Shown: positions 34,969 to 42,346 of the stretch, one piece after another | Layout: each line of letters begins with the position of its first letter | Numbering within the stretch: the first letter of the stretch is position 1 | Source of the DNA: Cyanobacteria bacterium SZAS-4 | Lineage (GTDB): Bacteria > Cyanobacteriota > Vampirovibrionia > Obscuribacterales > Obscuribacteraceae | Length of the DNA stretch: 64,000 nucleotides | Assembly (NCBI GenBank): GCA_018266255.1 | Contig: JAFEAT010000001.1 | Location: forward strand, 186,001-250,000 | Reading direction: 5' to 3' | Position numbers and translations under genes: made by a program | The notes under the pieces: model-generated | The model's database searches: none | The model's input: the letters and a program-made list of their open reading frames with translations, nothing else | Told to the model about the DNA's origin: nothing

Positions 34969-35584
34969 TATGACTGACGCGAATTCACACGTACTTTTCA
35001 TAAGCCAGAATTCCGATGAGAGCCGGGACGCAGCGAGACTTTTTCAGGAAGAGTCCACCAAGGCGGAACTGGCATGGAGTGCTGCGGCAGGAGTATTTTC
35101 TGATATTCAACAACTGCAAACTTCGGTGAATTTGATCGTTCTCCTGGAGCATGTCGACGTACCACATGTAGTGCCCACAAGTAACATCGCAACAGAGCAG
35201 TGGCGGATCGAATCAGCGGCAACGATCAAGCAAAACATCTCAAATCTGATAGTACGGCTAATCCTAAAAGGTGGAAAACGCCAGCCAAGCGCACAACCAT
35301 CGGGCAACACAATCAGCAGCTCGACCACGTCAAAAGCGGCTGCACAAGCAGCTGTTCGCGTTGGATTGGAATCCAAAGGTCGCGGCGGCAAAAAGGTGAG
35401 TGTGATTTATGGTCTACCACTATCCGATAGCGAATTCGATGATCTAACAACCAGGCTGAAGCGAAGTTGTGGAACTGGTGGCACATTTAAAGACGGACAA
35501 ATTGAGATTCAAGGCGACCATCGCGACAAGCTTATGAGCGAGCTTCAAAAGCTCGGTTACAAGCCGAAGCGCACCGGTGGTTAG
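34832..35584 (+). CDS. LMW-PTP-like plus SUI1/eIF1 fusion protein
   Basis: The C-terminal 65 residues are a SUI1 (YciH/eIF1) domain: KVSVIYGLPLSDSEFDD, RSCGTGGTFKDG, IEIQGDHRDKL. In bacteria YciH is a separate protein of about 110 residues that affects initiation fidelity. Here about 150 residues precede it. ANSHVLFISQNSDESRDAAR, then AWSAAAGVF, VNLIVLLEHV and an ending TEQWRIESA... follow the order of a low-molecular-weight tyrosine phosphatase, but the catalytic Cys and the CX5R loop are not conserved. The true start could be ATG 34832, 34904 or 34970 (MTDANSH); none has a clear ribosome site. The SUI1 part is firm; the PTP-like part is tentative. Confidence 0.75.
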   Translation: MNSINWVVLALPIRTAIMFFHTTNMIFQRPAPDNDLGEDFTRAPISMTDANSHVLFISQNSDESRDAARLFQEESTKAELAWSAAAGVFSDIQQLQTSVNLIVLLEHVDVPHVVPTSNIATEQWRIESAATIKQNISNLIVRLILKGGKRQPSAQPSGNTISSSTTSKAAAQAAVRVGLESKGRGGKKVSVIYGLPLSDSEFDDLTTRLKRSCGTGGTFKDGQIEIQGDHRDKLMSELQKLGYKPKRTGG

Positions 35585-35681
35585 AACGAACTAGATGCCT
35601 GCGACTATGGCAGCAGGAAACCCTTCATCGGCGGTATACCTGTCAGGATTAGAGACGACGAGTGGCAAGACATTAGAAAAA

Positions 35682-36350
35682 TCAGGAGGTGCGAATGGCA
35701 TTGAGCATTCGTACTGCGGCTGAAGCCGCTCCGAAACCATTGTCTATGTTCACAACGGTTATTCCGGGCACACAGCTGGACAGAAGGCTATTTAACGCGG
35801 CAGTTCCGCCCGCTGTTACTCCGTACCCTACGCTCGTAGGCACTGCAATGACAGCTGAAGGAATTAGCCCGGCCAGCACCGTAGGCAGTGCTGCATCCAT
35901 ACCAGCGACGGCAATCACTATCGGGAAATTTTGCAACGCAGGCGCCGCATCCACTACGCGCCACAACCCTGCCACTCCAATATCTTGAAAGATAGACGCA
36001 ACGTAACCATAATACTCCAGCGTCTTCGCCGCTTCAGCGACTACGGATACGTCTGATGTGCCACCAGAGACGATTGCTACTAAAAGTTCTCGATTGAGCG
36101 TTATGGGCTCGCCGACGATTGCAGTGCACGAAAGCGCGTCGTATGAAATCACGGCGCGTGTCTCTTTCGGAAGTTTGGAATATTGATCGGCACTCAATCT
36201 CGTTAACAGAGCCCGCCGCCCTTCCTCAAAAATCTGGCCAACTATTCGAGTTATTTGATCCACAGATTTGTAAGCGCATAATATGCACTCATCTAGACCG
36301 GTGCGTTCGCGTCGGTCTCGGTCTTCCATAAAATCATCGGTAAGTGTCAT
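35682..36350 (-). CDS. larB: Nickel-pincer cofactor synthesis protein LarB
   Basis: First enzyme of the nickel-pincer nucleotide pathway: carboxylates and hydrolyses nicotinic acid adenine dinucleotide. 222 residues, slightly short. Family features: an N-terminal RRERTGLDECILCAYKSVDQ block and the PurE-like C-terminal half with IVSGGTSDVSVVAEA (about 100-114), FQDIGVAGLWRV and the glycine-rich loop PTSVGYGVTAGGTAALN. The ATG overlaps the larE stop by 4 bases (ATGA). Gene order on the minus strand is larC-larE-larB. Confidence 0.93.
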   Translation of the reverse strand: MTLTDDFMEDRDRRERTGLDECILCAYKSVDQITRIVGQIFEEGRRALLTRLSADQYSKLPKETRAVISYDALSCTAIVGEPITLNRELLVAIVSGGTSDVSVVAEAAKTLEYYGYVASIFQDIGVAGLWRVVDAAPALQNFPIVIAVAGMDAALPTVLAGLIPSAVIAVPTSVGYGVTAGGTAALNSLLSSCVPGITVVNIDNGFGAASAAVRMLNAIRTS

Positions 36351-37174
36351 TTAGTTACTTGCAGAAATGCGCTTCCAACACGATAGGCAGTCACATCCAG
36401 TGGATGAGTTTTGAACCGAGATGCCAACAAATATCGAATTTCTTGCTCGACTGAATTGTTTTGTCTGATGTTCGACAAAATTTCTGGCAGGGAATTTTCA
36501 TCGATCTCGATTACTACCTTCCCACTTCGCAACCGGCATCTCACTGTTTTGCAAAAAAATTTTTGAGAGATGAATAGCTCGATAGCGTTGATGCTTTTCA
36601 GCTCATCTGGCTCAATCGAGATACCAGTCTCCACACGGCTTGCAAGACATGGCGCTGCGGGCAGATCCGCATATTGAGCAATACCATATATAGGTGCAAG
36701 TTCTCTGATCGTTTTCTTGTCTATGTCAGCTTCCACGAACGGATGTCTGACTCCATAATTTTCAGCCGCTTTTAAGCCCGGTCGAAATTCCAGCAAATCA
36801 TCTTTGTTCGTGCCAGAAAAAATGGTTGCTTCGGTGGCTGAACGAATCGTTCCGTAAAGAGCAGCCTTGCAGTAGAAGCAGCGATTGACAGGATTCTCAC
36901 GATAATTGGTGTCAGAGAATTCGTTTGCATCAACAATTTGCAAATTCCAGCCAAATCGATCGGCGCAGTCACGAACACGTTCTGTCGCCTGTTCGGGAAC
37001 AGCAGCTGACACTGCGTGAAACATCGTGCATTTCAGGGACATCTTCTGTGCTACGGCGAAGCATATCGCAGATAGCACGAGACTGTCGATCCCCCCGCTG
37101 AGAGCGATTGCGACATTATCCATCGTTCCGATAATGCTCTCAAGTTGTTCGGATTTTTCAGTTATGCTCGTCAT
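36347..37174 (-). CDS. larE: Sacrificial sulfur transferase LarE
   Basis: Adds sulfur to the carboxylated precursor. ATG 37174 has AAGGAAT 5 bases upstream and gives 275 residues, the usual size; the frame is open further upstream without family likeness. ATP-pyrophosphatase P-loop SGGIDS at residues 26-31. Cys176 lies in PAAPCLASR, the position of the sulfur-donating cysteine in Lactobacillus plantarum LarE. The other cysteines of the iron-sulfur LarE type are missing, so the sacrificial mode is expected. The start lies inside the 3' end of larC (17-base overlap). Confidence 0.93.
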   Translation of the reverse strand: MTSITEKSEQLESIIGTMDNVAIALSGGIDSLVLSAICFAVAQKMSLKCTMFHAVSAAVPEQATERVRDCADRFGWNLQIVDANEFSDTNYRENPVNRCFYCKAALYGTIRSATEATIFSGTNKDDLLEFRPGLKAAENYGVRHPFVEADIDKKTIRELAPIYGIAQYADLPAAPCLASRVETGISIEPDELKSINAIELFISQKFFCKTVRCRLRSGKVVIEIDENSLPEILSNIRQNNSVEQEIRYLLASRFKTHPLDVTAYRVGSAFLQVTK

Positions 37175-38531
37175 CGGATTCCTTGAGAACATTATTCTCT
37201 GCTGCGCTAGCAAGCTTGCGCATGTCATAACAGTTTGAAGACGCAGCGTTCAGATCATCGATATCCACTTTCGCTGTCTTGGCTCCGCCTGGTCTATCAG
37301 CCACTTTCACACGAACCTGATTGTCGCCGATGTTAACAGGCCTGATTTCGCGCTGCAAAATTGTGCGCGAGGTTATTTGGTGACGCACACCGAGAGTGGT
37401 GGTGGTGCTTAGAATTTTATTGATGATGTGCTCATGTACTTCGACGCTAGCTAGAACCTGAATGCTCATGGTGACGCGGTTTTTCTTTCCATAGGCGGAG
37501 GACTGAATTACATCCAAGACGCCGTCAGTGGCACGAAGATTGTCCAAACTAATTGACAGTTCTTCGCCGGTCATGTCATCAATCTCAAAATTGAGCACTG
37601 CAACAGACTGTTGCGCTACAGGAGATCGCGCAAACGAAAGGACTCGCAAGACATTGCTGAGCGATGGAAATTTCTTCGTACCGAAACCATGGCCGACATC
37701 CTTCAACTCTAAAGACATTGGCAATTTAGCGGAAGGCTGCAGATACTTAAGAATGGCAGCTCCTGTTGGCGTCACACGTTCTCCGAGCACACCGTCATCA
37801 TGAAATACAAACCCGCGCAATAAAAGCGCCACCGCCGGTGGAGGCACTGGCAACTCGCCATGAGCGGTCCGAATGAAACCACCCCCCTTTGGAATCGAAG
37901 AGCACGACCATGTTGCACCGTTCAAATAATCGATGGCGCATGCGGCACCGATAACATCCACGACGGAATCCCAGCCACCTACTTCGTGGAACGAAACCAC
38001 GTCGACTGGCACACCGTGCACCTCAGCTTCAGCTTCTCCAATGATTCGAAAAATATTCAGGCTGTGCGCGCGAACGCCCTCAGGAAGTTTTGCTTCGGTG
38101 AGGAGTTGGCGGATCTCTTTGTATGAGCGGTGAGCGTGTCCATGATTTCTAGCTACAGCATATTGATTTTCATAGACCGGCTTTTCTTCAGGCGCGTGCG
38201 AGTGATCAGGCGAATGCGGATGTTCGTGTGCATGCTCGTGAGGATGTGAATGCGCAGCATCTTCGTGTGAATGGTCGAGAGAGTGCGCATACACATGTTC
38301 GTGCGAAGAGTCGTGGTCTTGCGAATCTACATGTTCCGAATTACGCACCTGGAAGTGCGTGCCAACCAGAACGCCATCATTTTTAGTGGTAAATGCGATA
38401 GACACACAAGCTAAGTTTGCTTCGGCAATCACGCGCTCTATGCGCAATTTCACTTCTGGAAATGCATTCGACATCGCCGCGATAAACATATCGCCTGCGA
38501 TTCCGCCTAATGGGTCCAAATGTATGTGCAA
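37158..38531 (-). CDS. larC: Nickel insertion protein LarC
   Basis: Cyclometallase that inserts nickel into the pincer cofactor. TTG 38531 is preferred: GGAGG lies 8 bases upstream and MHIHLDPLGGIAGDMF matches the family start; GTG 38564 is 11 codons longer. Residues about 65-135 are a His-rich nickel-binding stretch (SHPHEHAHEHPHSPDHSHAP). LarC1 and LarC2 parts are in one uninterrupted frame here, unlike in lactobacilli where a ribosomal frameshift joins them. larA is absent from the window, so the cofactor may serve a distant LarA homolog. Confidence 0.92.
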   Translation of the reverse strand: MHIHLDPLGGIAGDMFIAAMSNAFPEVKLRIERVIAEANLACVSIAFTTKNDGVLVGTHFQVRNSEHVDSQDHDSSHEHVYAHSLDHSHEDAAHSHPHEHAHEHPHSPDHSHAPEEKPVYENQYAVARNHGHAHRSYKEIRQLLTEAKLPEGVRAHSLNIFRIIGEAEAEVHGVPVDVVSFHEVGGWDSVVDVIGAACAIDYLNGATWSCSSIPKGGGFIRTAHGELPVPPPAVALLLRGFVFHDDGVLGERVTPTGAAILKYLQPSAKLPMSLELKDVGHGFGTKKFPSLSNVLRVLSFARSPVAQQSVAVLNFEIDDMTGEELSISLDNLRATDGVLDVIQSSAYGKKNRVTMSIQVLASVEVHEHIINKILSTTTTLGVRHQITSRTILQREIRPVNIGDNQVRVKVADRPGGAKTAKVDIDDLNAASSNCYDMRKLASAAENNVLKESDDEHN

Positions 38532-38620
38532 CGCCGTGCCTCCGTGTTTATCATCATAAAACACTTAGGCGCCGATCGAGGCTTGTTGTAAAAAGCTGAA
38601 TACAATTGGATCGAACATTG

Positions 38621-38644
38621 AAAAGTGCCGGTCAATGGACCGGC
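38621..38644 (-). terminator. Hairpin terminator
   Basis: GCCGGTC (38627-38633) and GACCGGC (38638-38644) form a 7-bp stem with an AATG loop. On the minus strand it is followed by ACTTTTC. It ends the small gene at 38680 and separates it from larC. Confidence 0.6.
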
Positions 38645-38679
38645 GGAAGTTGCCAGCCAAAAACCGGCGCTCCCATTTC

Positions 38680-38967
38680 TTATTCTTGAGAAGCGCTTCG
38701 CTTCATTCGAAATCTGTTTAACGGTACTACGTTCTGGGCTTCTTCGTTGGGTCTTTCGGTCAATTCTCCGTTTGGTTCGTCAGCCGGTTCATGTGCCGCA
38801 GCTTCTGAATACTCGGTTTCGGAGCCGTCCATAGCCTTCTGGTCTACTCGCTCGATTTCTTCGGCGATATGCATTACTTTGGCGGCATCGTCTAGATAGC
38901 CGCTTTTCATTGCCTTGATGGCGATGCTCTCTAACTGTTTAATGGCTCTACTAACGTCTTGTTCCAT
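38680..38967 (-). CDS. Small acidic helical protein
   Basis: 95 residues from ATG 38967, which has GAGGG 8 bases upstream; the frame is open to 39030 but the extension has no support. The N-terminal half is helical (RAIKQLESIAIKAMKSGYLD, DDAAKVMHIAEEIERV) and looks like a single TPR-like hairpin. The C-terminal half is acidic and disordered. No family recognised. It follows the TPR membrane protein gene. Confidence 0.65.
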   Translation of the reverse strand: MEQDVSRAIKQLESIAIKAMKSGYLDDAAKVMHIAEEIERVDQKAMDGSETEYSEAAAHEPADEPNGELTERPNEEAQNVVPLNRFRMKRSASQE

Positions 38968-39038
38968 GGTTCCATCCCTCTGGGAAGTAGGACGGAACGT
39001 CCAGAATAAAGTTTCAAAGCTCCGAAACAATGACTCTG

Positions 39039-40442
39039 TTAGGGCTCTGTGCGCTTTGGCTTGGGCTTCCTCTCAGATTTCGGTATCACAGCCTTGCCTC
39101 GAATTCCGCTCGTGTCTGTATCGAGCATTTTGTCAAAAATGAAGGTCAAATCGTCGCGATAGAAAACATCTTGCAAGAAGACGTGACTGCCTGGCGGCCA
39201 CATCAGGTCGGTGCCGAACAAGTCATCGTCAAGGTCGTGTAAATAGGATTTGTACAAATTAGGGCGTTCTGCACCAGAGGTCAGAGCCAGCATATAAAGC
39301 CGCGGAAGCAGCGCGCTGTCGTGGTCTTCCATCGCGTCCTTCAACTGCTCTTCAGCTTTGTCGAGCTGACCGTTCAACGCCATCATCCTCGCCACCTTCA
39401 AATTCAATCTAAAACTCGGTGACAACTTGAGCGATTTGCGCATCGATTCGATCGCCTCTTCCTTCTTGCCCATCGCCCAGAGCGCTTCGGCGCGGGTCTG
39501 ATACAACCCTGAAGCCACCTTGCCTTCCCTCATTATTTTTGTACTGACCCATGAAATCGGAACTGGGTGTTCGCGAATCTCTTCTGCCTGGGCAAAGAAA
39601 ACAGGCGAGAGTTTTCTCTCTTCGCGCAATTCTGCAGTTCCAGTGAGCTCGCACAAATAGTAGTTTTTGAGCATCTCCAAATAACTGAACATGCTGAAAC
39701 CGACGTCCATCAAAACCAAAAATAAGAACACTGCACCAAGCTGTTGAACATACATGGTGCCTTTCACATCTTTTTGCTCGAGACGCTTGCGCAACCGCTC
39801 ATTCAGCTTCAGCGCAGGATTGTAGTGCCGCATTGTATCGATGACCAATTTCTGGTCTGCGACACTTCCAAATCCAAAAGGAAACTTGAGAATCTCCTCG
39901 GCATCAACAGGTTGAAAAAAGGGAAATTTCGATTTTTTTGCTTTGGTACTGGGCGCACCACTCAACGCTCGTGACAAAACTCTCAGGTTGCCCCAGATGG
40001 TCAGCTCCACTTCATCGATTGCACGCCACACTACGTGCCGCTCCCCGAAGCTGATGCCCGGCTCGCGATCTGGGTCGTTCAGACGCACCCACTGCCGATA
40101 TACACAGGGCGGGCGACGCTTCCAGACAGGCGAGAAGAAATTGCAACCTGACTCGCTTTCCACCCATATCAAGAAAAAATGTGCCAGGCAAAGTGCGAGC
40201 AGAGCGGCTGGGATGCCCAGCGCACCAACATTGAGCTGAAACCAAAACTCATTTGAATAGAGAATCAAAAAACCAAGTTCAAAGAAGATGAACCCTATTC
40301 CGACGACTGTGTAACCTTGATGGCCCAGTGTCGTAGGCAGGTGTGCATCCGATTTCGGAGCAAAGTCAGCCGGCGTATCCGGATTCAACTCGGACGCTAC
40401 TTCACTACTTTCAAAACCATCTGCGCTCGAAGCGACACTCAT
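39039..40442 (-). CDS. Membrane protein with TPR domain
   Basis: 467 residues. Two membrane segments near residues 47-95 (VVGIGFIFFELGFLILY; IPAALLALCLAHFFLIWV) are followed by a cytoplasmic PH-like stretch (about 115-165: SFGERHVVWRAIDEVELTIW), a third membrane segment near 235-255, and TPRs at about 310-400 (ALWAMGKKEEAIESMRKSLK, GQLDKAEEQLKDAMED). Function unknown; it probably tethers partners at the membrane. No ribosome site before ATG 40442. Confidence 0.75.
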   Translation of the reverse strand: MSVASSADGFESSEVASELNPDTPADFAPKSDAHLPTTLGHQGYTVVGIGFIFFELGFLILYSNEFWFQLNVGALGIPAALLALCLAHFFLIWVESESGCNFFSPVWKRRPPCVYRQWVRLNDPDREPGISFGERHVVWRAIDEVELTIWGNLRVLSRALSGAPSTKAKKSKFPFFQPVDAEEILKFPFGFGSVADQKLVIDTMRHYNPALKLNERLRKRLEQKDVKGTMYVQQLGAVFLFLVLMDVGFSMFSYLEMLKNYYLCELTGTAELREERKLSPVFFAQAEEIREHPVPISWVSTKIMREGKVASGLYQTRAEALWAMGKKEEAIESMRKSLKLSPSFRLNLKVARMMALNGQLDKAEEQLKDAMEDHDSALLPRLYMLALTSGAERPNLYKSYLHDLDDDLFGTDLMWPPGSHVFLQDVFYRDDLTFIFDKMLDTDTSGIRGKAVIPKSERKPKPKRTEP

Positions 40443-40573
40443 TCATCGAATTCCAAAGGCGTCGCCCCATCATATTCCCTTCTACCAAACAAACTACGGT
40501 CTAAAACCCTAGTGTCGAGTCAGGAAATCATGAGCACGGTCCGCCTTTGGAGCGATGAAAACTCTGGGCAGGT

Positions 40574-40789
40574 TTAGTGATGGCGAACTGTCACTGTTCG
40601 AGTTACATGATGATGGTGATGATGATGACGAACGGGTCGACGGACGTACCGACGATAGACTCTGGGGTTTCGAGAAGCCGATCTGATTTCCCTCTCGACT
40701 ACTGTGTGAGTGTAAGCGGATGACGGCAAGCTCAACAAGCCAAAGTTGAGCGACAAAATTGCCAAGAGTGAAAGAAGAGTTTTTTGCAT
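40574..40789 (-). CDS. Small exported His-rich protein
   Basis: 71 residues. The ATG has AAGGAAA about 8 bases upstream. A signal peptide covers 1-25 (ending LPSSA-YTH). The mature part is basic with Arg/Tyr (VYRRYVRRP), a run of seven His and a final HH. It resembles small metal-binding or cell-wall-binding exported peptides. It is 2 kb upstream of the nickel-cofactor genes, so nickel or other metal binding is possible but unproven. Confidence 0.7.
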   Translation of the reverse strand: MQKTLLSLLAILSLNFGLLSLPSSAYTHTVVEREIRSASRNPRVYRRYVRRPVRHHHHHHHVTRTVTVRHH

Positions 40790-40968
40790 CTGAGTTTCCT
40801 TATCCAGTCAAGTAACATTCGAGATTAGACACAAGTCGCGCTCATTTAGTTTCTGCCAAAATCAAAAAATAAAAATTGTAGTCTTTAGGCCACATCTCGC
40901 TACTTTCCGCAGCACCATGCGCGATGGCAACAAATGACGAGCCTCTAGTTATTGGACTGCAAGCGGCT

Positions 40969-40974
40969 TATACT
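40969..40974 (+). promoter_or_regulatory. Candidate -10 box of the pilus operon
   Basis: TATACT lies where a promoter for the structured leader and the first pilus gene should be. The matching -35 (TAGTTA with 17 bases between) is poor, which would suit control by an alternative sigma factor or an activator. Confidence 0.35.
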
Positions 40975-40992
40975 ATTTGGTATGTTCTGTGT

Positions 40993-41097
40993 GGGCTTGC
41001 CGCGTTTAGCTAGCCTGGCGCTCGGGCACATGGCGTTTAGACGGCGGTGTTGAAAGCAAACAGGTCATTATCAGACGCGCTGAGGTTTGGCAAGCCC
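40993..41097 (+). promoter_or_regulatory. Structured 5' leader of the pilus operon
   Basis: GGGCTTGCC (40993-41001) and GGCAAGCCC (41089-41097) are perfect complements that enclose about 90 bases; GCGT and ACGC inside them can extend the stem. The leader ends about 16 bases before the AAGGTGA ribosome site of the first gene. It does not show the conserved blocks I know for c-di-GMP-I (GEMM), SRP or 6S RNA. It could be a riboswitch-like element or a small RNA. Confidence 0.45.
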
Positions 41098-41124
41098 TTC
41101 TAAGTTGTTTTCAAGGTGAAATAC

Positions 41125-42201
41125 ATGGCATCCACTCGAAAGGCTATTGGCGATTTACTTGTCGACAATGGTCAAATCACGCCTGAAGAACTCGAGCAGG
41201 CAGAAGCAGAAAGAGCGAAGACAGGCGAGCCCATCGGCAGCGTGCTGTCGAAGCTCGGATTTATCACGGAAGGCAGTTTAAAAAATGCGCTGGAACTGCA
41301 GTACGGCGTCAACTACGTCAATTTAGCCAAACGAGAACCAGAGTACGAGCTGATTGCGCTCATACCTGAGGCTATCATTCGCGCCCAGATGGTCGTGCCA
41401 GTCTCTCGCGAGGGCGATCGCGTCACGGTTGCTATGGTCGACCCCAGTGACTCAGCAGCCGTCGATGAAGTGAAGAAAAAATTGGACAGTCGCCAACTGA
41501 AGACCGTCGTTTGCTTGGAAGAGGAATTTTTCAGATTTGTCGACAAAGCATTTGCAGTGGAAGAGCAGTCAGATAACGGTTCCGCGCTCAAAGAAACTAG
41601 TAACGGTTCGGCTGACGCTTCGCACAGCGCCGGCAAATCCGACGTTGCTGACGACGACATCGCAGCTTCAGAAAGAATTCCAGACGAAGATTCAGCAGTG
41701 AGCGAAACCAAACCGGCCGAATCCAAGCCGCTTTACGACGAGCCAGAAATCTACTCCACGCAAGAAATGCGCGCCAGACCAGGCACGTTGGTCGACCCGA
41801 AAGAACTAGAGAACAAGCAGAAAGAGTTATCTCCAGACTCTTTCAATGAAGTGGATTTAGCAAGACGCGCTCAAGAAGAGGCGATTGTACTGCTGGCCAA
41901 CCAAATTCTGGGCAGCGCAATCAAACGGCACTGCTCGAATATCCACATATCGATGGGCGCTCGCGAGTCGATCGTTCATTATCGCCTGAGCGGAAGACTG
42001 ATCGTCGACCGAAAGCTTCCCAACACGGTTGTAACAGCTCTGGTGGCGCGCTACAAGATGATGGCACGACTGAATCTGGCTGAGCGAAAAGAGCCGCAAG
42101 ACGGGCACATCAAAGTAAAATCAGCTTCAAAAGAAATCGTGTGCCTGATCTCGGTCATTCCGACCGACCACGGCGAAAGCATCGTAATCTGGATCGTTTA
42201 A
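41125..42201 (+). CDS. Truncated PilB paralog without ATPase core
   Basis: 358 residues. ATG 41125 has AAGGTGA 6 bases upstream; GTG 41116 is 3 codons longer. Residues 1-150 form an MshEN/T2SSE-N domain (AIGDLLVDNGQITPEELEQA). A disordered acidic stretch follows. Residues about 245-358 align with the N2 subdomain of the next gene's PilB (YRLSGRLIVDRKLPNTVVTA, AERKEPQDGHIKVK). It stops exactly before the Walker A segment, so it cannot bind ATP by this site. No remnant of the ATPase core was seen after the stop. MshEN domains can bind c-di-GMP; whether this one does is unknown. Confidence 0.88.
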   Translation: MASTRKAIGDLLVDNGQITPEELEQAEAERAKTGEPIGSVLSKLGFITEGSLKNALELQYGVNYVNLAKREPEYELIALIPEAIIRAQMVVPVSREGDRVTVAMVDPSDSAAVDEVKKKLDSRQLKTVVCLEEEFFRFVDKAFAVEEQSDNGSALKETSNGSADASHSAGKSDVADDDIAASERIPDEDSAVSETKPAESKPLYDEPEIYSTQEMRARPGTLVDPKELENKQKELSPDSFNEVDLARRAQEEAIVLLANQILGSAIKRHCSNIHISMGARESIVHYRLSGRLIVDRKLPNTVVTALVARYKMMARLNLAERKEPQDGHIKVKSASKEIVCLISVIPTDHGESIVIWIV

Positions 42202-42346
42202 ACGAAACGTTGTGCTGTAGCCAGTTCCGTTTAGGTCCTCTGACGTAGGGGCAGGAAGTTATTGCGGCGCGGGCGCACGATAGTCCCGCCCTACATTTGG
42301 GCAAGTTGGATTAAGGTGCCGGGACCGAGGCAGCAAGGAAAAAAGA

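Larger units (their letters stand above)
40790..41115. other. Upstream region of the type IV pilus locus
   Basis: About 330 bases between the His-rich gene and the first pilus gene. It carries the promoters of both, a candidate plus-strand -10 (TATACT, 40969) and a structured leader (40993-41097). No gene or tRNA seen. Confidence 0.5.

Noticed and set aside
37158..38531. Programmed frameshift in larC as in lactobacilli
   Set aside because: The LarC1 and LarC2 parts are already in one uninterrupted frame.
40993..41097. SRP RNA, 6S RNA or GEMM-I riboswitch at the pilus leader
   Set aside because: The conserved core sequences of these RNAs are absent; kept only as an unknown structured leader.
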